Part shown: in pieces, positions 44,745-55,471 of the stretch
Layout of the letters: the number at the start of each line of letters is the position of its first letter
How positions within the stretch are numbered: the stretch's first letter is position 1
Origin: Thermus sp. CCB_US3_UF1
GTDB lineage: Bacteria; Deinococcota; Deinococci; Deinococcales; Thermaceae
Assembly: GCF_000236585.1 (NCBI RefSeq)
Contig: NC_017278.1
Coordinates: 1,488,001-1,552,000 of the forward strand
Direction of reading: 5' to 3'
Length of the DNA stretch: 64,000 nucleotides
Position numbers and translations under genes: made by a program
The notes under the pieces: generated by a model
What the model was told of the DNA's origin: nothing
Databases searched by the model: none
Seen by the model: the letters and a program-made list of their open reading frames with translations, nothing else

Positions 44745-45974
44745 CAGTTCCACCACCCTCCCCGTCCTCCTGGCCTCCTCGGCCAAGAAGGTGAGGCGAT
44801 GGGCGTAAACCGCCTCGGCAAAAGGCTCCAGCACCTCCTCCGCCTCACCCTCCAGGGCCGCCAAAAACGCCCGCACCAGCCCTAGGTCCCCGCCCCCGTG
44901 CCCCGTGCGGATGGACCCCTCCCCCTCCCCCCCCACATCCACCACCCACTCCCCCTTCAGGTAGTGCCTCACCCTCAGCCGCCGCCCGTCCCCATGCACC
45001 TCCCCCTCCGTCCCAAACACCCGCGTCTCCCTAAACCGCATCCACGACAGCCCCTCCGCGTGCAGGCTCGCCGTCCGCCCGTCCCGGTATTCCAGCGCCA
45101 CCACCTGGTGGTCCGCCACGTCGTTCCGCCCCAGGTACACGCACTCCCCGTACGGCCCCTCCCATAGGGCCCGCTCCAGCCCCTCCCGCGTCACCGGGTA
45201 GGCCACCACGTCCAAAGGCCAGCCCCGTTCCCCACGTTCGTAGGCCTCCAGGTAGATCCTCCGCGCAGAAAAAGGGCAGGCCCGCTCCACCCCCTCCGGG
45301 CAAGCCAGGCACCTCTCCCCCGCCCCCTCCGGCCTTCTCTCCGGGCGAAAGTGGTATAGCCCCCCAAAGGAGGCCACCCGCGCCACCTCCCCAGGCAGGA
45401 GAAAAAGCAACCAGTCCAGGTCGTGCACGCTCTTGGCCAGCAAAAAAGGGCTGGACTCCCCTTCCCTCCGCCAGTTCCCCCGCACAAAGCTGTGGGCAAA
45501 GTGCCAGTGCCCCACCGGTTCCAGGTGTTGCACCGAAACCGGCTCCCCAATCCCCCCCTCCGCCAACAGGGCCTTCAGGGCCTGGGCATATGGGGTATAC
45601 CGCAGCACATGGGCCACCGCCACCATCCGCCCCGTGCGGGCCTTGGCCTCCGCCACCTCCGCCACCTCGGGCCAGGTGGGCGCGATGGGCTTCTCCAGGA
45701 GGAGGTGGTACCCCCGCTCCATCAGGGCCACCGCCGCCTCCTTGTGCAGCCGGTCCGGCAGGGCCACCACCGCCCCCTCCCCCATGGGAGGAGCCTCCAC
45801 CGCCTCCCGCCAGTCGGCAAAGACCCGCTCCACCCCAAAGGCCCTCCTAAACGCCTCCCGCCTCTCTGGCCTCGGGTCGGCCACCCCCACGATCCGCGCC
45901 CCCAGGGAGGCGGCCAGCCGGGCGTAGGCCAGGCCCCGGTTTCCCCCGCCCAGGACCAGCAACCGCAAGGGCAT
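44727..45974 (-). CDS. Gfo/Idh/MocA-family oxidoreductase
   Basis: 415 residues. N-terminal Rossmann fold (RLLVLGGGNRGLAYARLAASLG, VGVADPRPERR), then YHLLLEKPIAPTWPE with the EKP motif that orients NAD(P) and substrate, and SVHDLDWLLFL with the catalytic-type H/D. ERCLACPEGVERACPFSA contains four cysteines, common in the family subgroup with a metal-binding insert. The substrate, probably a sugar or polyol, is unknown. ATG 45974 follows TATGAT (45986-45981) by 6 nt, so the upstream in-frame codons to 46103 are not coding. Confidence 0.9.
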   Translation of the reverse strand: MPLRLLVLGGGNRGLAYARLAASLGARIVGVADPRPERREAFRRAFGVERVFADWREAVEAPPMGEGAVVALPDRLHKEAAVALMERGYHLLLEKPIAPTWPEVAEVAEAKARTGRMVAVAHVLRYTPYAQALKALLAEGGIGEPVSVQHLEPVGHWHFAHSFVRGNWRREGESSPFLLAKSVHDLDWLLFLLPGEVARVASFGGLYHFRPERRPEGAGERCLACPEGVERACPFSARRIYLEAYERGERGWPLDVVAYPVTREGLERALWEGPYGECVYLGRNDVADHQVVALEYRDGRTASLHAEGLSWMRFRETRVFGTEGEVHGDGRRLRVRHYLKGEWVVDVGGEGEGSIRTGHGGGDLGLVRAFLAALEGEAEEVLEPFAEAVYAHRLTFLAEEARRTGRVVELKNPRP

Positions 45975-45980
45975 GGCCTC

Positions 45981-45986
45981 ATCATA
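45981..45986 (-). promoter_or_regulatory. -10 element TATGAT of the oxidoreductase gene
   Basis: TATGAT ends 6 nt before ATG 45974, so a leaderless start is likely. Confidence 0.45.
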
Positions 45987-46009
45987 GGGGGGCCTTTCGC
46001 TTAGGAAAC

Positions 46010-46037
46010 AAAAGGCCCCCGGCCACGCTACCGGGGG
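46010..46037 (-). terminator. Intrinsic terminator of tRNA-Ala
   Basis: On the minus strand a 7-bp stem CCCCCGG/CCGGGGG (46037-46031 with 46022-46016), 8-nt loop, then GGCC... TTTT (46013-46010). It lies 22 nt past the tRNA end. Confidence 0.75.
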
Positions 46038-46059
46038 GTGAAGCTTTGCCTGCCGGACT

Positions 46060-46134
46060 TGGTGGAGCGGAGGGGATTTGAACCCCTGACCTCCCGCTTG
46101 CAAGGCGGGTGCTCTCCCTCTGAGCTACCGCCCC
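46060..46134 (-). tRNA. tRNA-Ala (anticodon UGC)
   Basis: The 75-nt class I tRNA on the minus strand starts GGGGCGGTAGCTCAG. The anticodon loop CTTGCAA gives TGC, the T-loop is GGTTCAAATCC, and a 3' CCA is encoded. The acceptor stem has a G-U third pair next to the G3:U70 identity position expected for alanine. Confidence 0.95.
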
Positions 46135-46145
46135 AAGCCTAGGGG

Positions 46146-46195
46146 AGTATAGCGCAAACGGGGGGCTTACGCAAAGGGCCGGCGGGGCCTATAAT
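46146..46195. promoter_or_regulatory. Overlapping divergent promoters of tRNA-Ala and rpsB
   Basis: tRNA-Ala: TTGCGT (46174-46169), 17-nt spacer, TATACT (46151-46146). rpsB: TTACGC (46167-46172), 17-nt spacer, perfect TATAAT (46190-46195). The two -35 boxes overlap in TTACGCAA, so the promoters compete. Confidence 0.7.
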
Positions 46196-46202
46196 CGGAG
46201 AG

Positions 46203-46298
46203 GTGTGCCGGACCAGCCCGCGGGTAGGGGAAGGTCCCGCGGGAAAGAGGCCGGCGCACAGGTAACGCCACGCCCAACCTTCCCCGAATGGGAGGAAT
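46203..46298 (+). promoter_or_regulatory. Candidate S2 (rpsB) leader with pseudoknot next to the ribosome site
   Basis: A 9-bp outer stem (46203-46211 with 46251-46259) encloses an 8-bp inner stem (46217-46224 with 46236-46243). Its loop contains GGGGAAGG (46227-46234), which is perfectly complementary to CCTTCCCC (46278-46285), 4 nt before the Shine-Dalgarno GGGAGG (46290-46295). This is consistent with a ribosomal-protein leader where S2 binding could stabilise a fold that blocks initiation. Function is inferred from structure only. Confidence 0.6.
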
Positions 46299-47080
46299 AT
46301 GCCGGTAAACATCAGCGTTAAGGAACTTCTGGAGGCGGGGGTCCACTTCGGCCACGAGCGCAAGCGCTGGAACCCCAAGTTTGGCCGCTACATCTACGCG
46401 GAGCGCAACGGCATCCACATCATTGATCTGCAGAAGACCATGGTGGAGCTGGAGCGGACCTTCCGCTTCCTCGAGGACCTGGCCATGCGCGGGGGCACCG
46501 TGCTCTTCGTGGGCACCAAGAAGCAGGCCCAGGACATCGTGCGCATGGAGGCGGACCGGGCGGGGATGCCCTACGTGAACCAGCGCTGGCTGGGTGGGAT
46601 GCTCACCAACTTCAAGACCATCGCCCAGCGGGTGAACCGCCTGGAGGAGCTGGAGGCCCTCTTCGCCTCTGAGGACCTGCAGGAACGGCCCAAGAAGGAG
46701 CAGGTGCGCCTCAAGCACGAGTTGGAGCGTCTCCAGAAGTACCTCTCCGGCTTCCGGCGCCTGAAGCGCCTTCCCGACGCCATCTTTGTCGTGGACCCCA
46801 CCAAGGAGGCCATCGCCGTGCGGGAGGCCCGGAAGCTCTTCATCCCCGTGATCGCCCTGGCCGACACCGACTCCGACCCCGACCTGGTGGACTACATCAT
46901 TCCCGGCAACGACGACGCCATCCGCTCCATCCAACTCATCCTCTCCCGGGCAGCCGACCTCATCATCCAGGCCCGGGGCGGGGTGGTGGAGCCCTCCCCC
47001 TCCTACGCCCTAGTGGAGGAGGCGGAGCGCCAGGCCCAGGAGGAGACCGGGGAGTCCTACGGCGAGGACGAGGTGGAAGC

Positions 47081-47084
<4 letters not shown>
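46299..47084 (+). CDS. rpsB: Ribosomal protein S2
   Basis: 261 residues. [59 protein letters not shown] and [14 protein letters not shown] are S2 hallmarks, with the coiled-coil insertion at about 100-155 and an acidic tail. It is a component of the 30S subunit. GGGAGG precedes the ATG by 3 nt. The stop overlaps the tsf ATG by 4 bp. Confidence 0.97.
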
Positions 47085-48432
<1,348 letters not shown>

Positions 48433-48451
48433 GCGCCCGAAAGGAGGGAGC

Positions 48452-49009
48452 ATGAACCTAAAGGACCTCTACGCGGAAACCCGAAGCCACATGCAAAAGA
48501 GCCTCGAGGCCCTGGAGCACAACCTGGCCGGCCTGCGCACCGGGCGGGCCAACCCTGCCCTGCTCCTCCACCTCAAGGTGGAGTACTACGGCACCCACGT
48601 ACCCCTGTCGCAGATCGCCACCGTGAGCGCCCCCGACGCCAGGACCCTGGTGGTGCAGTCCTGGGACCAGAACGCCCTCAAGGCCATTGAGAAGGCCATC
48701 CGCGACTCCGACCTGGGCCTGAACCCGGCCAACAAGGGGGATGCCCTCTACATCAACATCCCCCCCCTGACGGAGGAGAGGCGCAAGGAGCTGGTCAAGG
48801 CTGCCCGCCACATGGCCGAGGAGGGGCGGATCGCCATCCGCAACGTGCGCCGCGAGGCCCTGGAAAAGCTGAAGAAGCTGGCCAAGGAACTCCACCTCTC
48901 CGAGGACGACACCAAGCGAGCCGAGGCGGAGATCCAGAAGATCACCGACGAGTTCATCGCCAAGGCCGACGCCCTGGCGGAGAAGAAGGAGCAGGAGATC
49001 CTGGGCTAG
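48452..49009 (+). CDS. frr: Ribosome recycling factor
   Basis: 185 residues. It starts MNLKDLYAETRSHMQKSLEAL and contains LRTGRANPALL and IRNVRREALEKLKKL with the two-domain helical RRF pattern. It splits post-termination ribosomes with EF-G. AAGGAGGGAG precedes the ATG. Confidence 0.97.
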   Translation: MNLKDLYAETRSHMQKSLEALEHNLAGLRTGRANPALLLHLKVEYYGTHVPLSQIATVSAPDARTLVVQSWDQNALKAIEKAIRDSDLGLNPANKGDALYINIPPLTEERRKELVKAARHMAEEGRIAIRNVRREALEKLKKLAKELHLSEDDTKRAEAEIQKITDEFIAKADALAEKKEQEILG

Positions 49010-49043
49010 TGCCCCCCACCCTGCTTCCAAGAGGAGGTGCGGG

Positions 49044-49877
49044 GTGAGGGGAAACCCAGAGGAGTTGCCTACCCGCGTGGCCTCCGCCCTGGTGGGGGCG
49101 GCCCTTCTCCTCTTTGTCCTTTGGGCCGGACTGCCTTTGGTCCTGCCCACCCTGGTCCTGGTGCTCTGGCTGGGAAGCCTGGAGCTGAAGGAGATGCTGG
49201 CCCGGCGGGGTATCGGCCTGAACCTGCCCTTCCTCTTCCTGGGAGGGGTGGGGCTTTTCCTCTTCTCCCTGCCCCAGCTGTACTGGCACTTCCCCCAGGT
49301 GCCCTGGCGGGAGGTGGGCCTGGGGCTTTTCGTCATGGCCAGCTTCAGCTACGAACTCCTCAAGGGGGCCGACCTTACCCGCTTCGCCTTCACCCTCCTG
49401 GCCTTCCTCTACCTGCCCTGGAGCCTGGGCTATGTCCTCCTCCTCAGGGAAACCCCCGACGGCGCCCTGGGGCTTTGGACCCTCAGCCTGCCCATTGTGG
49501 CCAGCTTCGCCACCGACATCGGGGCCTACTTCGTGGGGCGGGCCTGGGGCAAGAGGAAGCTGGCCCCGGAGATCAGCCCGGGGAAGACGGTGGAGGGGTC
49601 CATGGGGGGGATCCTGGTCAGCTTCCTGGCCCTGGTGGCCTACACGGGCCTGGTGCGGGAGGTTTTCCCCTTTGGCCTTCTGGAGCTTTGGTTTTTCAGC
49701 CTCCTCCTCTCCCTGGCCGCCCAGCTTGGGGACCTGGCGGAATCCATGCTGAAGCGGTACTGTGGGGTGAAGGACTCGGGACGGTTCCTGCCGGGGCACG
49801 GGGGGCTTTTGGACCGGATCGATAGCCTCCTCTTCACCCTGCCCCTCACCTACTACCTGGTGGTGCTCTTCACATGA
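49044..49877 (+). CDS. cdsA: Phosphatidate cytidylyltransferase
   Basis: 277 residues, about eight membrane helices. The signature near the C-terminus reads [42 protein letters not shown], split over the active site; [23 protein letters not shown] is the second motif. It makes CDP-diacylglycerol for phospholipids. The GTG start has GAGGAGG upstream. Overlaps dxr by 4 bp. Confidence 0.95.
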   Translation: MRGNPEELPTRVASALVGAALLLFVLWAGLPLVLPTLVLVLWLGSLELKEMLARRGIGLNLPFLFLGGVGLFLFSLPQLYWHFPQVPWREVGLGLFVMASFSYELLKGADLTRFAFTLLAFLYLPWSLGYVLLLRETPDGALGLWTLSLPIVASFATDIGAYFVGRAWGKRKLAPEISPGKTVEGSMGGILVSFLALVAYTGLVREVFPFGLLELWFFSLLLSLAAQLGDLAESMLKRYCGVKDSGRFLPGHGGLLDRIDSLLFTLPLTYYLVVLFT

Positions 49878-50977
49878 AACGGGTCGTGATCCTCGGTTCC
49901 ACGGGTTCCATTGGCCGGCAGGCCCTGGAGGTCTGCCGTTGGCGGGGTTACCGGGTGGTGGGCCTGGCGGCAGGGCGGAACCTGGAAGCCCTTTCCCAGC
50001 AGATCGCCGAGTGGCGGCCCGAACGGGTGGCGGCGGACGAAGCCCTCCACGGCGAGCTCAAGGCCCGCTTTCCCTGGCTCCGCCTGGCCTCCGCCGAGGA
50101 GGTGGCCGCCCTGGAGGCCGAGGTGGCCGTGGCCGCCATCCCGGGCCTGGCCGGCCTCTCCCCCACCCGGGTGGCGGCCCAGACGGGAAAACGCATCGCC
50201 CTGGCCAACAAGGAGGCCATGGTGGCCGCAGGCCCCCTTCTGTGGCAGGAGGTGGAAAGGGGCAAGGCGGAGGTCCTCCCCGTGGACTCGGAGCACTCCG
50301 CCCTTTTCCAGGCCCTTCTGGGCGAAAGGCGGGAGGATGTGGCCGAACTCATCCTCACCGCCAGCGGCGGGCCCTTCCTGCGGGAACCCCAGGACCTCTC
50401 CCAGGTCACCCCGGAGATGGCCCTGGCCCACCCCCGTTGGAGGATGGGGCCCAAGGTCACCGTGGACTCCGCCACCCTCTTCAACAAGGGCCTCGAGGTC
50501 CTGGAGGCCAAGGAACTCTTCCGCTTCCCCTTGGAAAGGGTCCGGGTGCTGGTCCACCCCCAGGCCTACGTGCACGGCCTGGTGCGTTTCGTGGACGGGA
50601 GCCTCAAGGCCCAGCTCGGGCCCACGGACATGCGCCTACCCATCCAGTACGCCCTCTCCTACCCCGAGCGGGGGGAAACCCCCTTGCGGGACCTGCCCAT
50701 ACCGGGGGTGTTGGAGTTCCTGGAGCCGGACCCCAAGCGCTTCCCCGCCCTGGAGGTGGCCTACGAGGCCGGCCGGCGGGGCGGGGTGGCCCAGGCGGCG
50801 GTCTCCGCCGCGGATGAGGTGGCGGTGGAGGCCTTCCTCCAGGGCCAGTTGCCCTTCCCCCGCATCGCGGAAGTGTTGGCCAAGGTCCTGGAAAGGACCC
50901 CGGACCTTCCCCTAACATGGGAGAACCTCTTCGCCGTGGACGCATGGGCCCGGGAGGAGGCCAAGAGGTGGGCATGA
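49874..50977 (+). CDS. dxr: 1-deoxy-D-xylulose 5-phosphate reductoisomerase
   Basis: 367 residues. NADPH fold [28 protein letters not shown], metal/substrate loop [25 protein letters not shown] and [23 protein letters not shown] are diagnostic. It is the committed step of the MEP isoprenoid pathway, supplying precursor for menaquinone and carotenoids. Coupled to cdsA and rseP by ATGA overlaps. Confidence 0.97.
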   Translation: MKRVVILGSTGSIGRQALEVCRWRGYRVVGLAAGRNLEALSQQIAEWRPERVAADEALHGELKARFPWLRLASAEEVAALEAEVAVAAIPGLAGLSPTRVAAQTGKRIALANKEAMVAAGPLLWQEVERGKAEVLPVDSEHSALFQALLGERREDVAELILTASGGPFLREPQDLSQVTPEMALAHPRWRMGPKVTVDSATLFNKGLEVLEAKELFRFPLERVRVLVHPQAYVHGLVRFVDGSLKAQLGPTDMRLPIQYALSYPERGETPLRDLPIPGVLEFLEPDPKRFPALEVAYEAGRRGGVAQAAVSAADEVAVEAFLQGQLPFPRIAEVLAKVLERTPDLPLTWENLFAVDAWAREEAKRWA

Positions 50978-51984
50978 GCCTGCTGTGGTTTTTGATCATC
51001 ATCGGGGTGAGCGTCTTCGTCCACGAGCTGGGGCACTACCTGGCCGCTCGGGTCCAGGGGGTCCGGGTTAAGGCCTTCAGCGTGGGTTTCGGCCCCGTGC
51101 TTTGGCGGCGGCAGGCCTGGGGGACGGAGTGGCGGCTTTCCGCCATCCCCTTGGGAGGGTACGCGGACATTGAGGGCCTCCTGCCCGAGGAGCGGGGCCG
51201 GGGGTACGACGCCCTTCCTTTCCCCGGCAAGCTCCTCATCATGGTGGCCGGGGTGGCGATGAACATCCTCCTGGCCTGGGGCCTCCTGGCCTACCTCTTC
51301 AGCGCCCAGGGGGTGCCGGAGGCCACAGGGCGGGCGGTGATCCTCGAGGTTCTCCCGGGTAGCGTGGCCGAAGCCGCGGGGCTTAGGGCCGGGGACATCC
51401 TCCTGGCCGTGGACGGAAAACCCCTTTCCACCCCCCAGGAGATCGAGCGGGTCAAGACCCCCGGGGAGCACACCCTCACCCTGCGCCGGGGGGCAGAGGA
51501 GGTGAGCCTGAGGCTGGCCTGGCGGGAAGGGATGGAGCGGCTCGGGGTGGTCTACCAGCCCGAGGTGGCTTACCGGAAGGTGGGCTTCGGGGAGGGCCTG
51601 GCCCTGGCCGCAAGCCGCACCCTGGCCTTCGGGCCCCAGATGGTCAAGGCCCTGGTGGGCGGGCTTTTCGGGGTCCTGACGGGCAACCCCAACAGCGGGG
51701 TCATGGGCCCGGTGGGCATCGTGGCGGAAACGGGCCGGGCAGCCCAGGAAGGCCTCTTCCGCCTGGTGGAGCTGGCCGCGGCCATCAACCTCTCCCTGGC
51801 CCTTTTCAACCTCCTGCCCATCCCCGCCCTGGACGGGGGGCGGATCCTCCTCCTCTTCCTCTCCCGGCTGGTGCGCATCCGCCCGGAGCAGGAGGCCATG
51901 GTCCACTACCTGGGCTTCCTCTTCCTCATCTTCCTGGTCCTCCTGGTCACCTTCCAGGACCTGCGCCGCCTCCTGGGGGGCTAG
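50974..51984 (+). CDS. rseP: RIP metalloprotease RseP (M50, with PDZ domain)
   Basis: 336 residues. Zinc motif FVHELGHY (H17, E18, H21), GGYADIEGL, a PDZ domain (about 110-190, [23 protein letters not shown]) and [14 protein letters not shown] (third ligand). It performs regulated intramembrane proteolysis, for instance of anti-sigma factors. The frame is open upstream to 50917, but ATG 50974 overlapping the dxr stop is the coupled start. Confidence 0.95.
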   Translation: MSLLWFLIIIGVSVFVHELGHYLAARVQGVRVKAFSVGFGPVLWRRQAWGTEWRLSAIPLGGYADIEGLLPEERGRGYDALPFPGKLLIMVAGVAMNILLAWGLLAYLFSAQGVPEATGRAVILEVLPGSVAEAAGLRAGDILLAVDGKPLSTPQEIERVKTPGEHTLTLRRGAEEVSLRLAWREGMERLGVVYQPEVAYRKVGFGEGLALAASRTLAFGPQMVKALVGGLFGVLTGNPNSGVMGPVGIVAETGRAAQEGLFRLVELAAAINLSLALFNLLPIPALDGGRILLLFLSRLVRIRPEQEAMVHYLGFLFLIFLVLLVTFQDLRRLLGG

Positions 51985-52614
51985 ATGGAGGCCACGGTTC
52001 TCATCCCCGCTTACAACGAGGAGGCCACCTTGGCCCAGGTGGTGCGGGTGGCCAAGGAGGCTGGCCTCCCCGTGGTGGTGGCGGACGACGGCTCCCAGGA
52101 CCGCACCGCCCAGGTGGCGGAAGGGGCCGGGGCCTTGGTGGTGCGCCTTCCCCAAAACCAGGGCAAGGGGGGGGCCATCGCCGCCGGGCTCAAGCGGGTG
52201 GCCACCCCCCTGGTCCTCCTCCTGGATGCGGACCTCTTGGGCCTCCAGCCCGAACACCTCCAGGCCCTCCTGGAACCCGTGGCCCGGGGGGAGGCGGAGA
52301 TGACCGTAGGGGTCTTCCAGGGGGGAAGGCTCTCCACCGACCTGGCCATGCGCCTCACCCCCTTCCTTTCCGGGCAGAGGGCCTTGCGGACCGAGGCCCT
52401 GCGGGGTGTGCCTGGGCTTGCCGGGGCCCGGTACGACCTGGAACTCCTCCTCACCCGGCACGCCAAGCGGCAGGGCTGGCGGGTGCGCTACCTCCCCCTC
52501 CCCGGGGTAAGCCAGGTGATGAAGGAGGAAAAGCGGGGCCTCCTTCCCGGGCTTTGGCACCGCCTGCGCATGTACCGGGAGATCCTCCGCTACTACCTCA
52601 GGGCGCAGGCCTAA
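51985..52614 (+). CDS. Family 2 glycosyltransferase (dolichyl-phosphate mannosyltransferase-like)
   Basis: 209 residues. ATVLIPAYNEEATLAQVV, VVADDGSQDRT, NQGKGGAIAAGLK and LLLDADLLG (DXD-like) place it in GT2. It lacks transmembrane helices. The donor is probably a nucleotide sugar, the acceptor unknown. Start immediately after the rseP stop. The 3' end overlaps a convergent gene by 17 bp. Confidence 0.88.
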   Translation: MEATVLIPAYNEEATLAQVVRVAKEAGLPVVVADDGSQDRTAQVAEGAGALVVRLPQNQGKGGAIAAGLKRVATPLVLLLDADLLGLQPEHLQALLEPVARGEAEMTVGVFQGGRLSTDLAMRLTPFLSGQRALRTEALRGVPGLAGARYDLELLLTRHAKRQGWRVRYLPLPGVSQVMKEEKRGLLPGLWHRLRMYREILRYYLRAQA

Positions 52615-53125
52615 AGCGCAAAAGCTCCACCCAAGACCCCCCAGCCCGGTAGGCCACTACGCCCAAGCCCGGGACCAGGTAAAGCTCCTTGAGGTCGGTC
52701 CCGCCCCGTTCCGTGGTGTAGGCCACCCGCACCCGGTAGGCGTTGAAGGCCCCCGCCTTCACCCGTACCCCTTCCAGGCCCTCCACCCGGGCGGAAAGGG
52801 CCACCCGCTGGGCGCGGAAGCGGGCGCTTCCCCCCCAGGCGGCCCCCAGCTCCAGCCGGGCGGGGTAAAGGAGGAGGGGAGGCTCAAAGGGAAAGTACCC
52901 CTCGGGAAAGCCCACCCCCAGGAGGTATACCCCCTCTGGGGCCAGACGCAGGCGGTCCTCCCGGAAAAGCCGCTCCCCCTTGAGGTAACGCAAGCGGAAC
53001 CCTTCCCCCATGGGGTGGAGGACCTGGAGGGTGCCGTCGGAATAGGCGTAGCTACCCCCCCCTGGGGGCAGGACCTGGGCCGAGGCCAGGGCCAGGACGA
53101 AGACCAGAAAAAGGAGGCCCCGCAA
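52598..53125 (-). CDS. Small secreted beta-rich protein (DUF3108-like)
   Basis: 175 residues with a cleavable signal peptide (LLFLVFVLALASAQ). The mature part is beta-rich and ends KAGAFNAYRVRVAY...ELYLVPGLGVVAYRAG, a pattern seen in DUF3108-like proteins. No catalytic motif. TTG start 5 nt after the proC stop. Last gene of the spoVS-rsmB-proC unit. Confidence 0.65.
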   Translation of the reverse strand: MRGLLFLVFVLALASAQVLPPGGGSYAYSDGTLQVLHPMGEGFRLRYLKGERLFREDRLRLAPEGVYLLGVGFPEGYFPFEPPLLLYPARLELGAAWGGSARFRAQRVALSARVEGLEGVRVKAGAFNAYRVRVAYTTERGGTDLKELYLVPGLGVVAYRAGGSWVELLRFRPAP

Positions 53126-53130
53126 GGCGG

Positions 53131-53916
53131 CTACTCCACCTCCCCCAGCTCGTGCCCCCGCCGGGTGGCCGCCTCCACCGCCTCGTAGAAGGCGGCGCGG
53201 AGGGCGCGGGCCTCGAGGGCGTGGAGGCCGTGGATGGTGGTCCCCCCGGGGCTGGCCACCTCGTCCTTGAGCTGCCCAGGGTGCCGGTCCTTGAGGAGCT
53301 CCCCCGTGGCCGCCAGGGCCTCGGCCGCCAGGCGCAGGGCCAAGGCCCGGGGCATTCCCATCTTCACCCCGGCGTCCGCCAGGGCCTCGGCCACCACCGC
53401 CAGGTAGGCGGGGGCAGAGGCGGACATGGCGGTAAAGGGATCAAAAAGGTGCTCGGGAATCTCGTACACATCCCCCACGGTGGCAAAAAGGGCCCGGGCG
53501 AACTCCAAATCCCCTGCTTGCCGCGCCTCCCTAAGGGCGGTGAGGGCGGTGGAGCTTTCCCCGATGGCCGCGGCCACGTTGGGCATGGCCCGCACCACCC
53601 GGCGGTTATCCAGCCGGCGGGCCAAGACCGCGGTGGACACCCCCGCCATGATGGAGATGTACCCCACCCCGGGGAAAGCCGCGTCTGGGGCCAGATGGGG
53701 GAAGTCCCGGGGCTGGACGGCCAGGAGGATGCGCTCCGCCTCGGGCAGGTCCTTCCAGGCCAAAGGGCGGATGCCGAAGGCCTGGGCCAGCTCCCGGGTG
53801 CGCTCCGGGGTGCGCCCCACCACCCCCACCTCCTCCGGTCGTAAAAACCCCCGGCCCAAGGCCCCCTTGAGGATGCTGCGGCCCATCTTGCCCAGGCCCA
53901 GGAACACCAGCTTCAT
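53131..53916 (-). CDS. proC: Pyrroline-5-carboxylate reductase
   Basis: 261 residues. NADPH fold KLVFLGLGKMGRSILKG, RRVVRAMPNVAAAIGESSTAL and TAMSASAPAYLAVVAEALADAGVKMG, then QLKDEVASPGGTTIHGLHALE. It reduces P5C to proline. Overlaps the rsmB stop by 4 bp. Confidence 0.95.
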   Translation of the reverse strand: MKLVFLGLGKMGRSILKGALGRGFLRPEEVGVVGRTPERTRELAQAFGIRPLAWKDLPEAERILLAVQPRDFPHLAPDAAFPGVGYISIMAGVSTAVLARRLDNRRVVRAMPNVAAAIGESSTALTALREARQAGDLEFARALFATVGDVYEIPEHLFDPFTAMSASAPAYLAVVAEALADAGVKMGMPRALALRLAAEALAATGELLKDRHPGQLKDEVASPGGTTIHGLHALEARALRAAFYEAVEAATRRGHELGEVE

Positions 53917-55112
53917 ACACCAGAGTTTACCCTGCGCAGGCAGAGGTAATAAAACCCGTCCAAACCGCCCTGGGGGGCCACGTAGACCCCAACCCCCTCC
54001 TTGAGCACCGGCAACGGGCAGGGAACGGGTTCGGGGCGGAAATGGGGGTGCCGGGCCAAAAAAGCCCGGGCCACCCCTTCGCCCTCCTCCTCGGTGAGGC
54101 TGCAGACGGCATAGACCAGCCTTCCCCCTTCCTCGGTGGCCTGGGCCGCCGTCTCCAGGAGCCTGAGTTGGAGCTCGGCCATGCGGGCGGGGTCCCCAGG
54201 GGCAAGGCGGTAGCGCAGCTCCGGATGGGTACGGAAGGTCCCGGTACCGGTGCAGGGGGCATCCAGGAGGACCTTTGGGGCCTTTTGCGGCAGGGGAAGG
54301 GTGAGGTCCTGGGTACGGTAGGCCACCCGGAGGCCCAGCCTGGCCGCCGTCTTCCGCCCGGCCTCCTGCCGCTTGGGGTTCAGGTCGTAGGAGACCACCT
54401 CAGCCCCCTTGGCCGCCAGGTAAAAGGCCTTGAGGCCCGCCCCGCCGCAAAGGTCCAGGACCTTTTCCCCAGGCCTAGGGTCAAGGAGCTGCGCGGCCAA
54501 GAGGGAGGCGGGGTTTTGCGGCTGCAGGCCTTGGGCGGAAAAATCCGTCTTGGGCCCTTCCCAAAGGTAACTGTCGGGAAGGGGTCCCGGCTTCAGGCCG
54601 GCCACGGGCCGGTAGGCGGTGAGGAATAGGGGGGCAGGCTCGTTGAAGCCTTGGGCGAAGTCCAGGCCGCCGTAAAAACCCCGCCAGGCCTGGCAAAGCC
54701 ATTCGGGCAGGGAAAGGCCCACGCACTCCGGGGCCTCCCGGGGCTGCAGGCGGCGCAGGACGGCGTTCACCAGGCCGGCCAAGCGGGGGGCCACCCCCTT
54801 GGCCTCTTCCACCCAGGGGCTTACCCGGGCGTGGTCCGGCTTGCCGAGAAGCCACTCCAAGGCTCCCAGGCGGAGGATCCAGCGCACCCCTGGGGGTAGA
54901 TCCTGGGGTCGCTCCATCCAGGGCTCCAGGAGGAAGTCCAGAAGCCGCAGGCGCCGCAAGGCCCCGTAGACCAGGTGGGTGGTGTAGGCCTTGTCCCGCT
55001 CCGGCCAGTCCAGCCGGTCCAAGGCCCGGTCCAAAAGGAGCTGGGCCCTGCCCCCCCGGTCCACCTCCAGGAGAAGGGCCAGGGCCAAGGCCCTGGGGTT
55101 CTTCGCCTTCAA
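53913..55112 (-). CDS. rsmB: 16S rRNA m5C methyltransferase RsmB-like
   Basis: 399 residues. A NusB-like N-terminal domain (NPRALALALLLEVDRGG...YTTHLVYGALRR) is fused to a SAM-dependent methyltransferase: VLDLCGGAGLKAF, LLDAPCTGTGTFRTHPELR (the release cysteine of PC) and VYAVCSLTEEEGE (the catalytic cysteine). It should methylate C967-equivalent of 16S rRNA. Coupled to spoVS and proC by overlaps. Confidence 0.92.
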   Translation of the reverse strand: MKAKNPRALALALLLEVDRGGRAQLLLDRALDRLDWPERDKAYTTHLVYGALRRLRLLDFLLEPWMERPQDLPPGVRWILRLGALEWLLGKPDHARVSPWVEEAKGVAPRLAGLVNAVLRRLQPREAPECVGLSLPEWLCQAWRGFYGGLDFAQGFNEPAPLFLTAYRPVAGLKPGPLPDSYLWEGPKTDFSAQGLQPQNPASLLAAQLLDPRPGEKVLDLCGGAGLKAFYLAAKGAEVVSYDLNPKRQEAGRKTAARLGLRVAYRTQDLTLPLPQKAPKVLLDAPCTGTGTFRTHPELRYRLAPGDPARMAELQLRLLETAAQATEEGGRLVYAVCSLTEEEGEGVARAFLARHPHFRPEPVPCPLPVLKEGVGVYVAPQGGLDGFYYLCLRRVNSGV

Positions 55113-55381
55113 GACTCCAGGGGATGAGCCTTGATGCTGAACTTGAGGGCGGTTCGCTCCTCGTTCTCCAGGTCCAGCTTCACAAAGGCGGGCTTGACCA
55201 CCAGGTCCAGGTTGTCGGGGGCGATGTAGCCGCGGGCGATGGCGATGGCCTTCACCGCCTGGTTGACCGCCTGGGGCCCGATGGCCTGCACCTCTACCTC
55301 CCCCTTGGTGCGCAAAAGCGCGGCGATGGCACCGGCCACGGAGTTGGGGCGGGACTTGGAAGAGACGCGCAACGTTTCCAC
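55109..55381 (-). CDS. spoVS: SpoVS-family protein
   Basis: 90 residues, nearly full match to the SpoVS fold: LRVSSKSRPNSVAGAIAALLR, EVQAIGPQAVNQAVKAIAIARGY and FVKLDLENEERTALKF. SpoVS is an Alba-like single-domain protein named from Bacillus sporulation, yet Thermus does not sporulate. GTG start with GGGAGG upstream. It overlaps rsmB by 4 bp, hinting at an RNA-linked role. Confidence 0.95.
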   Translation of the reverse strand: METLRVSSKSRPNSVAGAIAALLRTKGEVEVQAIGPQAVNQAVKAIAIARGYIAPDNLDLVVKPAFVKLDLENEERTALKFSIKAHPLES

Positions 55382-55471
55382 TTTGACCTCCCGAAAGCTT
55401 TAGGCCACCCCGTCTTGAGGGAACATGGGCGGCTTCAGGCCCATGCTAGGGCAAAAGGAAGCCCAGCGCAA

